Shown here: in pieces, positions 17,529 through 26,240 of the stretch | How the letters are laid out: every line of letters begins with the position of its first letter | Numbering within the stretch: position 1 is the stretch's first letter | Source of the DNA: Nitrospirales bacterium | Lineage (GTDB): Bacteria; Nitrospirota; Nitrospiria; Nitrospirales; UBA8639 | Reading direction: 5' to 3' | DNA length: 37,449 bases | Assembly (NCBI GenBank): GCA_021604105.1 | Contig: BQIW01000042.1 | Coordinates: forward strand, 1 to 37,449 | Position numbers and translations under genes: made by a program | The notes under the pieces: model-generated | The model's input: the letters and a program-made list of their open reading frames with translations, nothing else | What the model was told of the DNA's origin: nothing | The model's database searches: none

Positions 17529-18680
17529 GTGAAAATACTGCATATCTTTCATGATTTACTTGAAACCGGAGGGACTCCGTTCCAAGTAAGGAACTTGGTT
17601 CAAGCCCAGGCTGATCTTGGCAACGATGTTCTTGCTGTTTCTTATAAGGGTGACTCGGAAAAGATTCCCTCTAATGTTAAGTCTGTCCACTTGGGAAAAG
17701 GTTTGCGCAGTATTTTGCAATTTCGGAAGGTATTGCAATCGTTTAAGCCTCACATTATTCATTTATCAGGTATCTGGATTCCGGTACATCATGTCTGGTT
17801 AAGAGAAGTTTTTCGTTTTGGCGCACCCTGTATTATTTCAACCAACGGGAATTTGAGCCCCCATGGGTTCGGTGTCCGTTTTGGAGGAAAGCCAACGAAT
17901 TTTTACCATATTTGGAGAAAGGCGCTATGGCATAAGTATTTTGATGCTCCGATGCTTAGGGCCGTAGCATGTGTTCATACGCCATCAAAATACGAAGCCG
18001 AAATTCTGACCGAGCTTGGAGTCACCAATCGGTTTGTTGCGCCAGTCGGTATTAATTCATCCTGGGTAAAGGCTCGGCCATGTGATGGTAGGAAATTGCA
18101 TGATCCCGTGACATTTTTACATTTAGGTCGACTGGACATTTTCCACAAAGGATTGGATTTAGTTTGCGATGCGGTCGAAATCCTCATGCGTTCCCGAAAT
18201 CAAAAGCCATTCCGAGTGATTCTGGCGGGTCCTTCAGTAAATGGTTCTATGGAAAAACTTAAAAAGCGTGTATCGGGAATAGGAAACAAGGTTTTTGATT
18301 TTAGAGGTTTTGTTTCGGGAGAGGAGAAAAATTCCCTTTGGACGGAGGTAGATTATTTTCTTAATGTGTATCGTTATGCGGGAATTGCGCTTGCTCCCTG
18401 TGAAGCCTTAGGAAATGGTATCCCACTCATTGCGTCCATGGAAGGGAACCTTGGAGATTGGACCGAGCGAATGAACATGGGAATAGTTGTCCCTCTAAGT
18501 TGTGAGCATTTAGCTGATGAGATGGCTACGGTGTTGAAATATTCAGAGGATATTTATCAACGGCTCTCAGGGAATGCAGTGAATTTTTGTATGACGTATT
18601 CCTGGGGAAAAGTAGCACAAGACTTGGTCGATGAATATAAAAAGATCATTGATGACTATTCCCGTGAGAGTCGGCCATGA
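17529..18680 (+). CDS. Glycosyltransferase family 4
   Basis: This 383-residue GT-B fold enzyme begins with GTG at 17529 in a weak ribosome context. The N-terminal domain opens MKILHIFHDLLETGGTPFQ, where the glycine-rich loop contacts the acceptor. The C-terminal donor domain carries GRLDIFHKGLDLV, VILAGPS, and a nucleotide-sugar region with APCEALGNGIPLI, which takes the place of the canonical EAxxxGxPV retaining-GT motif. Donor and acceptor are not predictable. It sits between the sugar-nucleotide enzyme and the flippase, so it should add a sugar to the lipid-linked repeat unit at the cytoplasmic side. The 139 bases before it contain no gene. Confidence 0.9.
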   Translation: MKILHIFHDLLETGGTPFQVRNLVQAQADLGNDVLAVSYKGDSEKIPSNVKSVHLGKGLRSILQFRKVLQSFKPHIIHLSGIWIPVHHVWLREVFRFGAPCIISTNGNLSPHGFGVRFGGKPTNFYHIWRKALWHKYFDAPMLRAVACVHTPSKYEAEILTELGVTNRFVAPVGINSSWVKARPCDGRKLHDPVTFLHLGRLDIFHKGLDLVCDAVEILMRSRNQKPFRVILAGPSVNGSMEKLKKRVSGIGNKVFDFRGFVSGEEKNSLWTEVDYFLNVYRYAGIALAPCEALGNGIPLIASMEGNLGDWTERMNMGIVVPLSCEHLADEMATVLKYSEDIYQRLSGNAVNFCMTYSWGKVAQDLVDEYKKIIDDYSRESRP

Positions 18681-18735
18681 GTTTGAGTAGAAGGTCTTGT
18701 GATGTTTTGGGTAAATCCGAAGCCGCATTACCGTT

Positions 18736-19980
18736 ATGGTGTTGAATCACTGGGGAAAAAGAGGCGGCATTTCACTTGTTGACCAGGGAGTACACGGAGG
18801 TACGAATTTTCTCATCAACATTATTCTCGCTCGTTGGTTGAGTCCTCACGAATATGGGGCATTTGCCGTAGCATATACTATTTTTCTTCTTATTGGTGCC
18901 ATTCACACTTCAGCAATAATCGAACCAATGATGGTTTATGGAGCACGAAAATACATAGAAACATTCAGAGGGTATATTGGAAGTCTCCTATTAGGACACG
19001 GAATTTTCTCTCTGCTGGTCTGTGTTATTTTAATCAGTTCTTCTTTGACATTCTTAGCATTTGACTCTATCGAGCTGTCTGATGCCTTTCTGGGTTTAGC
19101 CATTGGAAGTCCTTTTATTCTTCTACAGTGGATGATTCGCCGAAGTTTCTATGTAATTTCTCATTCAGTATGGGCTCTTGCCGGAAGTATTATGTATTTC
19201 ATATTGAATGCGTTGGTAATTTTTCTCCTTTATCAGAAGGCTTCGCTAAGTCCGTTTTGGGCATTTTTATCAATGGGTCTAATAGGTTTACTTGTGAGTG
19301 TTTGTCAGATAGGCATCCTGAAGCCTGAGTTTAAATGGACTGGGCCTTTGAGCCTTTCTTCGATATTCCATGATCATAGGGAGTTCGGAGCATGGAATAT
19401 CATTGGAACAATTATCAAATGGGCGTCGACAGGTATTTTAACCATTATGGTGTCGGCCTTTCTTGGTCTAAAATCTGCTGGAATCTTGTCCGCAGTGCGA
19501 ATCCTTTTTCGTCCCTTAGATCTTATTTTAAATGCTGTATCATTGGTGGCATTACCCGTACTATCTTCCGTGCAAGGCGAGAATGCTTCAATTGACCTTC
19601 GCAGGAAATTGCATGGTCTACTTTGGTTGGTCTGTGGAACCGTAGCGATATACGGCATTCTTCTCTCCTCATTTTCTGAATTCATCATTCATTATCTCTA
19701 TAAGGGACTTTATGATGGTCATCGTAACCTTTTTGTGTTGATATCTCTCAGCTTTGTTGCGTCTTCCTTTGTGTTTGTTTTTACGCTGGGTCTTAAATCG
19801 ATTGGAATTACTCGGGAAATTGCCAAAATCTGGAGCACGTCCGCACTTGTTGTTTTCGTTGGTTCAATTCCGATGATTCATATCTGGGGAATTCCTGGAG
19901 CGTTGACTGTCCAAATACTTTCCACGTGTATCGCTGGGTATCTTTCCTGGTTGGGAGTGAGGCGGAAAATTGTTGCGTAA
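18736..19980 (+). CDS. Wzx-type polysaccharide flippase
   Basis: The 414-residue integral membrane protein shows about 12 hydrophobic segments. It opens with GKRGGISLVDQGVHGGTNFLINIILARWLSPHEYGAFA, written here in pieces: the RGG and Q-x-x-x-x-G-T-NF residues and the EYG(A)F turn are typical of the polysaccharide transport branch of the MOP superfamily. Charged residues are scarce inside the helices. It would flip the undecaprenyl-linked repeat unit to the periplasmic side for the polymerase encoded at 26241. The gene is 55 bases after a glycosyltransferase and 16 bases before the next one. The length is at the short end of the family. Confidence 0.9.
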   Translation: MVLNHWGKRGGISLVDQGVHGGTNFLINIILARWLSPHEYGAFAVAYTIFLLIGAIHTSAIIEPMMVYGARKYIETFRGYIGSLLLGHGIFSLLVCVILISSSLTFLAFDSIELSDAFLGLAIGSPFILLQWMIRRSFYVISHSVWALAGSIMYFILNALVIFLLYQKASLSPFWAFLSMGLIGLLVSVCQIGILKPEFKWTGPLSLSSIFHDHREFGAWNIIGTIIKWASTGILTIMVSAFLGLKSAGILSAVRILFRPLDLILNAVSLVALPVLSSVQGENASIDLRRKLHGLLWLVCGTVAIYGILLSSFSEFIIHYLYKGLYDGHRNLFVLISLSFVASSFVFVFTLGLKSIGITREIAKIWSTSALVVFVGSIPMIHIWGIPGALTVQILSTCIAGYLSWLGVRRKIVA

Positions 19981-19996
19981 AAAAGGAAAAAAATAG

Positions 19997-21181
19997 TTGA
20001 AGATTTTGCATTGGTATCCAAATCTTTTGAGAGGTGGTGCTGTTGCGAATGGAGTATTGGGTTTATCCCATAGTCAGGCGAAACTTGGAGCAGATGTTGT
20101 CATCGCGAGTGCTAGCACAACTACGGAACCATTGTATTATCCCATAGACCGCCCTAAGGATGTTGAGTTTTACGAATGGTGCCCAAGATGGTTTATGAAT
20201 TATCGAGGGCGAGGTTTGCGTATCCTGTCTAGGAATACAATTAAAAAATTACAATCATTCGACCCTGAAATTGTGCACGTCCATGGCGAATTTAATATAG
20301 ATAATTTGCACACGTGTAGAATTTTTCATTGTCCAGTTGTATTGAGTCCCCGTGGGGCATTTGCCCCAAGACTCTTAAAGAGAGGAGTAGGAGTGTGGGG
20401 GGGGAAATATGCCTATCTTAAGCTAGCCAAAAAGATTTTATATGAAAAAGTCGTCGCATTTCATGCACTTTCCCCATTGGAGAAAGTGCAAATTGAGGCC
20501 GTCCTTCCAGCGAGTCAGGTGTATTGTGCTGCTCAAGGACCAAATCTTCAATTAGAAAAAGATCTGGTTCCTGCAGGGGTGAAAGACGGAAGCGTTGATG
20601 AAATACAATTGCTCTGTGTGGGTAGATTGGATGTCTACACAAAAGGATTGGATTACTTGATTCAGGCTTTTGCATATGCCGCTAAACGTATACAAGGGAA
20701 ACGTCTTTGCCTAAGACTCATTGGCCCAGATTGCAAGGGCGGAAAAGAACAACTGAAACGATTGGCTCGAAGTTTAGGCGTCCTTGGGCATATCAGATTC
20801 GAGGGTGTGGTAATAGGCAAGGAACTAATACAGGCATTGAAGACATCTGATATTTATGTCCAGATGTCGCGACATGACGGTTTTGGGCAAAGTGTTTGTG
20901 AGGCGTTACTGATGAATATGCCTGCTATTCTTTCTCGCGAAATCGGTTGTATATCATATGCAAATATTGAGGATATGGCGCATATAAGAAAAGTTCCCCT
21001 AAGTGGAGGTGAGGCGGGTAATGCCATCATTGACTGTGCTGCACGCCTTACAGAACTTAAGGCATTGGCAAAGACTCATAGTAATCAGTTGCGGACCATT
21101 TTTTCTTGGGAAAGTGCAGCCCAGGCACATCTTAATGCTTATGCGAAATTTTCCGGATGTCCACTGCCAGCGGGCAATTAA
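19997..21181 (+). CDS. Glycosyltransferase family 4
   Basis: The 394-residue GT-B protein starts with TTG after AAAAGGAAAA. The opening MKILHWYPNLLRGGAVANG has the acceptor-side glycine loop, and HVHGEFNI and SPRGAFAPR are typical of GT4 enzymes from polysaccharide loci. The donor-binding half shows GRLDVYTKGLDYLIQAF, LIGPDCKGG, and SRHDGFGQSVCEALLMNMPAI, whose E-x7-P pattern matches the retaining GT4 nucleotide site. The sugar transferred is unknown. It lies immediately after the flippase and 7 bases before the nucleotidyltransferase/kinase fusion gene. Confidence 0.9.
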   Translation: MKILHWYPNLLRGGAVANGVLGLSHSQAKLGADVVIASASTTTEPLYYPIDRPKDVEFYEWCPRWFMNYRGRGLRILSRNTIKKLQSFDPEIVHVHGEFNIDNLHTCRIFHCPVVLSPRGAFAPRLLKRGVGVWGGKYAYLKLAKKILYEKVVAFHALSPLEKVQIEAVLPASQVYCAAQGPNLQLEKDLVPAGVKDGSVDEIQLLCVGRLDVYTKGLDYLIQAFAYAAKRIQGKRLCLRLIGPDCKGGKEQLKRLARSLGVLGHIRFEGVVIGKELIQALKTSDIYVQMSRHDGFGQSVCEALLMNMPAILSREIGCISYANIEDMAHIRKVPLSGGEAGNAIIDCAARLTELKALAKTHSNQLRTIFSWESAAQAHLNAYAKFSGCPLPAGN

Positions 21182-21188
21182 TAATATT

Positions 21189-22583
21189 ATGCAAAGGGAT
21201 CAAGTGTTCGTAAATGAGCGCATGAGGCAAGCAATGCCAAACGACCTGTCTGAGGGATTTTTGGCATCAAACCTCTTTCGATTCTTTGAAAACGAGGGAA
21301 TTTGTTATGTCCTGGTTGGGGATTCTCGGGAGTATCCAGCAAAAATACTGAGTGATGTGGATTTAGTTATTCAGCCGGAGTGTGTCAGTAACCTTGTTCC
21401 CTGTCTGATGAAGTTTTGTGACCTTTATAATTTAAAGATTGTTCAAATTCTTCAGCATGAGCAATCGGCGTGGTTTTTTGTTTGTACTTGGACGGGTAAT
21501 GATGGCAAACACCATGTTTTTTATCCCGATGTTTGCACCGATTATATTCGCCGGGGAAGGCGATTTTTAAGTGCTCGCGGCTTGTTGTCCGGGCGTATTC
21601 GAAAACACATTGACTCAGATGCTCAGCAATGTTCGTTTTTTGTGCCAGCCCCGGAGCAGGCTTTTATCTATTACCTGTTGAAAAAAATTGATAAAGGCCA
21701 CCTGGCTCAAAGCCATCAATCCTATCTGAGTGGAGAATGGAAGAAAGCCCGGAAGGAATCAAAAAAGCAATTGCAAGAATTTTGGAGTGAGCCGGAAGTA
21801 GAAATGCTTTGCGAAGCAGCAGAATCTAATTCGTGGAATGAGGTTTGTGATGCATTGCCTAGGCTACGGAAGGCACTTCGCGGGAATCTCGCATTTTCAT
21901 GGAAATATTTTGCACGAGATGTGCAAAGAAAAATTCAAAGAATTATGAAGCCAACTGGAATTCATGTTGTCCTCCTTGGGCCAGATGGGTCCGGGAAAAG
22001 TACCATTCTGGAGCATATTGAGGAATCACTGGCACCTGCCTTTCGTAGGACGAAGCGGTATCATCTTAGACCATTTTTGGGAAGGCGCAAACTTACTAGA
22101 GCGCCGGAGTTGAATCCGCATGGTAAGCGGGTGAGGGGATTGTTGACTTCCATGATCAAGCTGGGTGTCTGGTGGATTGATTTTACCATTGGATATTTTG
22201 CCAGTGTATTTCCTTGTCTGGTTCGTTCGACGCTTGTTTTATTTGATAGATACTATTTTGATTTACCCATTGATCCTAAACGATATCGATATGGTGGTCC
22301 TCTTTGGTTAGCGAAGCTTTGTGGGAAATTGATACCTCGTCCGGACCTCGTGATATTGTTGGATGTTCCGGCAGAGGAATTGTTTTTGCGAAAAGCCGAA
22401 GTTGCGATAGAGGAAAGCCATCGACAACGACAAGCGTACCGTGAATTTGTCGGCACCTTGCCAAATGGACATATCATTGACAACTCGGAACGATTAGAGG
22501 AAACAATTCAGAAGGTAGAGGCTGTAGTCCTCAATTATATGGAGATCCGTGCCATCTCCAGCCTTGGTCATGTTAAACAATGA
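21189..22583 (+). CDS. Nucleotidyltransferase-like/thymidylate-kinase-like fusion protein
   Basis: The start is uncertain; ATG at 21189 (7 bases after the previous stop) gives 464 residues, and an ATG at 21234 has a nearer GAGG. The N-terminal half resembles a nucleotidyltransferase fold (YVLVGDSREYP followed by LSDVDLVI, a D-x-D pair). The C-terminal half is a P-loop kinase: Walker A GPDGSGKST at 264-272, a DRYYFD motif as in dTMP kinases, LVILLDVPAEELFLRKAE, and a lid-like HRQRQAYREF. Such fusions are found in polysaccharide loci, but their substrate is not established to my knowledge. It is directly followed by an APH-fold kinase gene. A role in phosphorylating a glycan intermediate or nucleotide sugar is only inference. 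Confidence 0.75.
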   Translation: MQRDQVFVNERMRQAMPNDLSEGFLASNLFRFFENEGICYVLVGDSREYPAKILSDVDLVIQPECVSNLVPCLMKFCDLYNLKIVQILQHEQSAWFFVCTWTGNDGKHHVFYPDVCTDYIRRGRRFLSARGLLSGRIRKHIDSDAQQCSFFVPAPEQAFIYYLLKKIDKGHLAQSHQSYLSGEWKKARKESKKQLQEFWSEPEVEMLCEAAESNSWNEVCDALPRLRKALRGNLAFSWKYFARDVQRKIQRIMKPTGIHVVLLGPDGSGKSTILEHIEESLAPAFRRTKRYHLRPFLGRRKLTRAPELNPHGKRVRGLLTSMIKLGVWWIDFTIGYFASVFPCLVRSTLVLFDRYYFDLPIDPKRYRYGGPLWLAKLCGKLIPRPDLVILLDVPAEELFLRKAEVAIEESHRQRQAYREFVGTLPNGHIIDNSERLEETIQKVEAVVLNYMEIRAISSLGHVKQ

Positions 22584-22584
22584 G

Positions 22585-23607
22585 ATGAGGGCTCTGAGTC
22601 TCTTTTCATCAGATTCGCAGGTTAGGGCCCTTCCTACTTCCAGAAACCCCCGTTTACTACTTACTGGGTCGACGGTAAAACGTCGCTGGCAGGAGAGTGC
22701 TTTATACCCTGCTCATAGAAGAGTTGCCAAGTGGTATCGATTTTTCCTGCGCTTAAAAGTGGCAACAGGATTGGGTTTAATTGCCCCCGTAATAAATGAT
22801 CACTCAAAGATCAACGACTTCATAAAGGACATTTTTCCCGATGTTGATTCCGCGGCACTCCTCATTGGTTCAGCAGGACCAAATCAGAAAAATATTATTC
22901 AATTATGGAGTCGGGAAAGAGGGGTCGTTGGGTACATAAAATATGCCGAGACACTCATTGCTCGATCCAGACTAGAAAACGAGTACAAGATGTTGGGGTG
23001 TATTCCTAAAGGAATCGGTCCGGACATACTGAAGTACACCTCATTTAACGATGGGAAAGCCCTGGTCCTCAGTCCGATATTCGGACGAGCTATGCCAGTA
23101 AATTTGCCTCCCCCGTACTGGATTCACGAATTTCTGAATGGTCTTCAGATCTCACCGTGCATGGGAATCAACGAACACCCAGGCGTAAGATTTTTTCAGG
23201 AAAAATACGGCAGTGTGGTCCTGCCCTGGCTCGAGTCTCTTTCTCAACGAAAATGGCCCGTTGTGGTATATCATGGTGATTTTGCACCATGGAACGTACT
23301 GCATTGGTCCCATGGAAGTGTCGCTGCGATAGATTGGGAGTATGGATTGTCAGAATCCCTTCCGCACCTGGATTTAATCCATTATTTTTTACAAGTCGGG
23401 CGCTTGATCCGGTTTTGGGCTCCACGCCAGGCAAGGGTATTTGTCATTAACTACCTGCTGAGACACTGTTCATTGGGTCTTAACGAGATAGAAGGGCTAG
23501 TGAGCTTGTCAGCTTATCATGCATATCGCGAGGCAATTGTGGACGGTCATGTGGAAAATTCAAATCGTGTTCTTTGGTGGAGGTCCGTATGGGAGTGCGA
23601 GAGGTGA
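22585..23607 (+). CDS. APH/choline-kinase-fold phosphotransferase
   Basis: The product has about 340 residues; GTG at 22549 and ATG at 22570 are alternative starts and none has a strong ribosome site. The kinase fold is shown by YIKYAET (nucleotide-binding Lys), RSRLENEYKML (helix-C Glu), the Brenner motif HGDFAPWN (His230, Asp232) and the metal-binding AIDWEYG (Asp250). All catalytic residues are present, so it is probably active. The family phosphorylates hydroxyls of aminoglycosides, choline or sugars. In this setting a sugar, lipid-linked unit or ethanolamine/choline acceptor is conceivable. It begins one base after the fused kinase stop and overlaps the following glycosyltransferase, so the three are tightly coupled. 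Confidence 0.75.
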   Translation: MRALSLFSSDSQVRALPTSRNPRLLLTGSTVKRRWQESALYPAHRRVAKWYRFFLRLKVATGLGLIAPVINDHSKINDFIKDIFPDVDSAALLIGSAGPNQKNIIQLWSRERGVVGYIKYAETLIARSRLENEYKMLGCIPKGIGPDILKYTSFNDGKALVLSPIFGRAMPVNLPPPYWIHEFLNGLQISPCMGINEHPGVRFFQEKYGSVVLPWLESLSQRKWPVVVYHGDFAPWNVLHWSHGSVAAIDWEYGLSESLPHLDLIHYFLQVGRLIRFWAPRQARVFVINYLLRHCSLGLNEIEGLVSLSAYHAYREAIVDGHVENSNRVLWWRSVWECER

Positions 23608-24842
23608 AACGACTAAAAGTCTTGATCTCAGCCTATGCTTGTGAACCGGAAAAAGGTTCGGAATCTGGTGTTGGGTGGAACGTGGCTCTGCAAATGGCAA
23701 AGTATCATGACGTCTGGGTAATCACCCGCAGCAATAACCGATCGAGCATTGAAGCAGCCTTAAAACGTTGTGACCAGCCTAAGCCACATTTCCTCTACTA
23801 CGATCTCCCCAAGTGGATCCGGTTCTGGAAGAAGGGGGGGAGAGGCGTCAGAGCCTACTATTATATGTGGCAAATGGGAATATTGATATTGATTCGAAGT
23901 CTGCACCGGACCATGAACTTCGAACTGATCCATCACGTGACGTTCGTGAAGTTTTGGACGCCGAGTTTTCTATCCTTTCTCCCAATTCCATTCTTGTGGG
24001 GTCCTATTGGTGGTGGAGACACGACCCCCGTAGTGCTGCGTACGGAGTTGGACTTTAAGAGTAAAATGTACGAGACGGGTCGACATCTGGCTTTGTGGAT
24101 AGGAGAGCATGATCCGTTTGTTTGGCGAACGGCAGCAAGAAGTCGGATGGGAATCGCCACAACAAAGGAAACGGCATGCCGCTTAAGAAAGCTGGGTGTA
24201 TCTAATATAAAACTCTATGGTGAGGCCGGGCTAGAAATGAGTGCGATTGCTCAACTTACGCAATCCTCGAAGCGGTCGGATTCTTCGTTTAGGTTTGTGA
24301 CAATTGGAAGATTGTTAGGGTTTAAAGGGGTTTTTTTGGCGCTACGGGCATTTGCACAAGCCAATCTGCTGCATTGTGAATATTGGATTATCGGTGATGG
24401 TCCGGACAGAAGGAGATTGGAGAAACTCGTGGAATCTCTTGGTATTGCAGAGCGAGTAAAATTCTTTGGGGAAATTCCCAGGTCTAAAGTGTTGAGTAAA
24501 CTCGGCGAATGCAACGTGCTTGTACACCCCAGTTTTCATGAATCAGGTGGCTGGGTCTGTTTGGAGGCCATGGCCGCTGCACGACCCGTAATTTGCCTGG
24601 ATCATAGTGGACCTGCCACGCAAGTGACGGACAAAACCGGAATACTCATTTCTGTAAATTCTACCGAACAGGTGTTACGGGATATGGGAGAGGCAATGCA
24701 AAAGTTAGCTTATACCCCTTTTCTTTGCGAACAGATGGGCAGAGCTGGGCGGGAAAGAGTGTTGCAAGATTATAGCTGGGATTCCAAGGTTGATGTTCTC
24801 AATGAATTCTATCATGAAGTGGCACTCCAGGGATCGCCGTAA
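23589..24842 (+). CDS. Glycosyltransferase family 4
   Basis: The 417-residue enzyme takes its start at ATG 23589 because GGAGG lies 5 bases upstream; a GTG at 23604 overlaps the kinase stop by 4 bases and is an alternative. It opens with a KVLISAYACEPEKGSESGVGWN stretch (the ACEP..GSE.GVGWN signature of a GT4 subgroup), followed by an acceptor-side HHVTFVKFW and PFLWGPIGGGD. The donor half shows TIGRLLGFKGV, IGDGPDRRRLE and HPSFHESGGWVCLEAMAAARPVI, with the conserved E-x7-E spacing. Substrates are unknown. It is separated by 145 bases without a gene from the next glycosyltransferase. Confidence 0.9.
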   Translation: MGVREVKRLKVLISAYACEPEKGSESGVGWNVALQMAKYHDVWVITRSNNRSSIEAALKRCDQPKPHFLYYDLPKWIRFWKKGGRGVRAYYYMWQMGILILIRSLHRTMNFELIHHVTFVKFWTPSFLSFLPIPFLWGPIGGGDTTPVVLRTELDFKSKMYETGRHLALWIGEHDPFVWRTAARSRMGIATTKETACRLRKLGVSNIKLYGEAGLEMSAIAQLTQSSKRSDSSFRFVTIGRLLGFKGVFLALRAFAQANLLHCEYWIIGDGPDRRRLEKLVESLGIAERVKFFGEIPRSKVLSKLGECNVLVHPSFHESGGWVCLEAMAAARPVICLDHSGPATQVTDKTGILISVNSTEQVLRDMGEAMQKLAYTPFLCEQMGRAGRERVLQDYSWDSKVDVLNEFYHEVALQGSP

Positions 24843-24987
24843 AACGATTGTGTCATGATCTCGTATGACTCAGCCTGACACATTGGCAGAGTCGCATATC
24901 CTCTATGGGTAGATGTCAGATAACCTTTTCATCCAATTTTCTTTTCCGTAGACCACTGCTCAAGAAAAGACAGGTCCGATAACAACA

Positions 24988-26190
24988 ATGGAAAATAAGC
25001 TTAGGGTTTTGATTGTCCACAATTTTTATCAAGAGCCCGGTGGGGAAGACGAAGTATTTGCCGCCGAAGGCCGACTCCTCGAAGCGAATGGCCACAAGGT
25101 TATTCGGTATACCTTACATAACGACTCTATACAAGAAAACTCTATGGTTGACCTTGCAAAGGCATTAATTTGGAATAACAAGGTGTATCATGCTCTTCGT
25201 AGACTTATTCAACGAGAACGCCCGCAAGTCGCCCATTTTCATAATGTCTTCCCATTAATTTCCCCTTCAGCCTTTTTTGCAAGTCGGGCGGAGAAGGTCC
25301 CCGTCATATTAACGCTGCACAACTATCGGCTTCTGTGTTCCAACTCACTTTTTTATAGAGATGGAGAAGTATGTGAGGACTGTCTTGGAAGTATTTTCCC
25401 AATTTCCGGAGTTATTCATCGGTGCTACAGAGGGAGTCGAGTAGAAAGTGCTGGTGTAGCGGCCATGCTCAGTATCCATCGAATGATGGGGAGCTGGAAA
25501 TACAAGGTCAATACATTTGTTGCGCTCACAGATTTTGCCAGGCAAAAATTTATTGAGGGAGGACTTCCAGAAAAGAAGATTGTAGTTAAACCGAACTTTG
25601 TTGAGCCTGACCCGGGTTTTGGTAGGGAGAAGGTACAAGATTACGCGTTATTCGTTGGTCGGCTTTCCTCAGAGAAGGGACTTAGTACGCTTTTAAGGGC
25701 CTGGTCAGCGTTGCATGAGCGTATACCACTCAGGATTATTGGCGATGGGCCGCTTGCCCACCAGGTTCAGGATGCCTCTAGGACTATAACGGGAGTTGAA
25801 TGGTTAGGAAGACTGAAAAAGACCGAGGTCTTATTGGCCATGAAGCAAGCGATGTTTTTGGTCTTTCCATCCGTTTGGTACGAAGGACTTCCGATGACAA
25901 TCATTGAAGCGTTTGCCGTCGGATGTCCCGTCGTAGGTAGTGCCATTGGGGGAGTGAAAGACTTGATTGTTTCGGGGAAAACGGGCCTTCATTTTCGTCC
26001 TGGTGATGCAGAGGATCTGGTGGAGCAAGTGACATGGGTGCTGGCTCACCGAAGCCAAGTTTTGGAGATGCGGAGTCAGGCTAGGTTAGAGTATGAAACC
26101 CGTTATTCGAATGTTAAAAACTATAAAGATTTAATGGATATATACGACCAAGCTAGGAGTAGGGAAACGGCAACGGTTTTTGCTCAATAG
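24988..26190 (+). CDS. Glycosyltransferase family 4 with Cys-rich insertion
   Basis: The 400-residue GT-B protein opens with VLIVHNFYQEPGGEDEVF, the acceptor glycine loop. A short segment near residues 112-150 has LLCSNSLFYRDGEVCEDCLG and a later HRCYRGSR; the spaced cysteines (CEDC with a third in HRC) are found in a GT4 subgroup and might bind a metal. The donor half has GRLSSEKGLSTLLRAW, IIGDGPLAHQV and PSVWYEGLPMTIIEAFAVGCPVV. Ribosome site is weak. The following polymerase gene begins 50 bases downstream. Its job is probably the last or a branching transfer in repeat-unit assembly. Confidence 0.9.
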   Translation: MENKLRVLIVHNFYQEPGGEDEVFAAEGRLLEANGHKVIRYTLHNDSIQENSMVDLAKALIWNNKVYHALRRLIQRERPQVAHFHNVFPLISPSAFFASRAEKVPVILTLHNYRLLCSNSLFYRDGEVCEDCLGSIFPISGVIHRCYRGSRVESAGVAAMLSIHRMMGSWKYKVNTFVALTDFARQKFIEGGLPEKKIVVKPNFVEPDPGFGREKVQDYALFVGRLSSEKGLSTLLRAWSALHERIPLRIIGDGPLAHQVQDASRTITGVEWLGRLKKTEVLLAMKQAMFLVFPSVWYEGLPMTIIEAFAVGCPVVGSAIGGVKDLIVSGKTGLHFRPGDAEDLVEQVTWVLAHRSQVLEMRSQARLEYETRYSNVKNYKDLMDIYDQARSRETATVFAQ

Positions 26191-26240
26191 CGGGTGAAAT
26201 TAAAGGAATAGGACTATTAAAGAAGAAGCCCTGGGTTACG

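Noticed and set aside
21003-21188. Longer start for the fused kinase gene
   Set aside because: It would overlap the preceding glycosyltransferase by nearly 180 bases in another frame, with no family similarity in the extra part.
24849-24882. TGTGTCA/TGACACA inverted repeat after a glycosyltransferase
   Set aside because: The loop is 20 bases and there is no T-run, so it is too weak to call a terminator.
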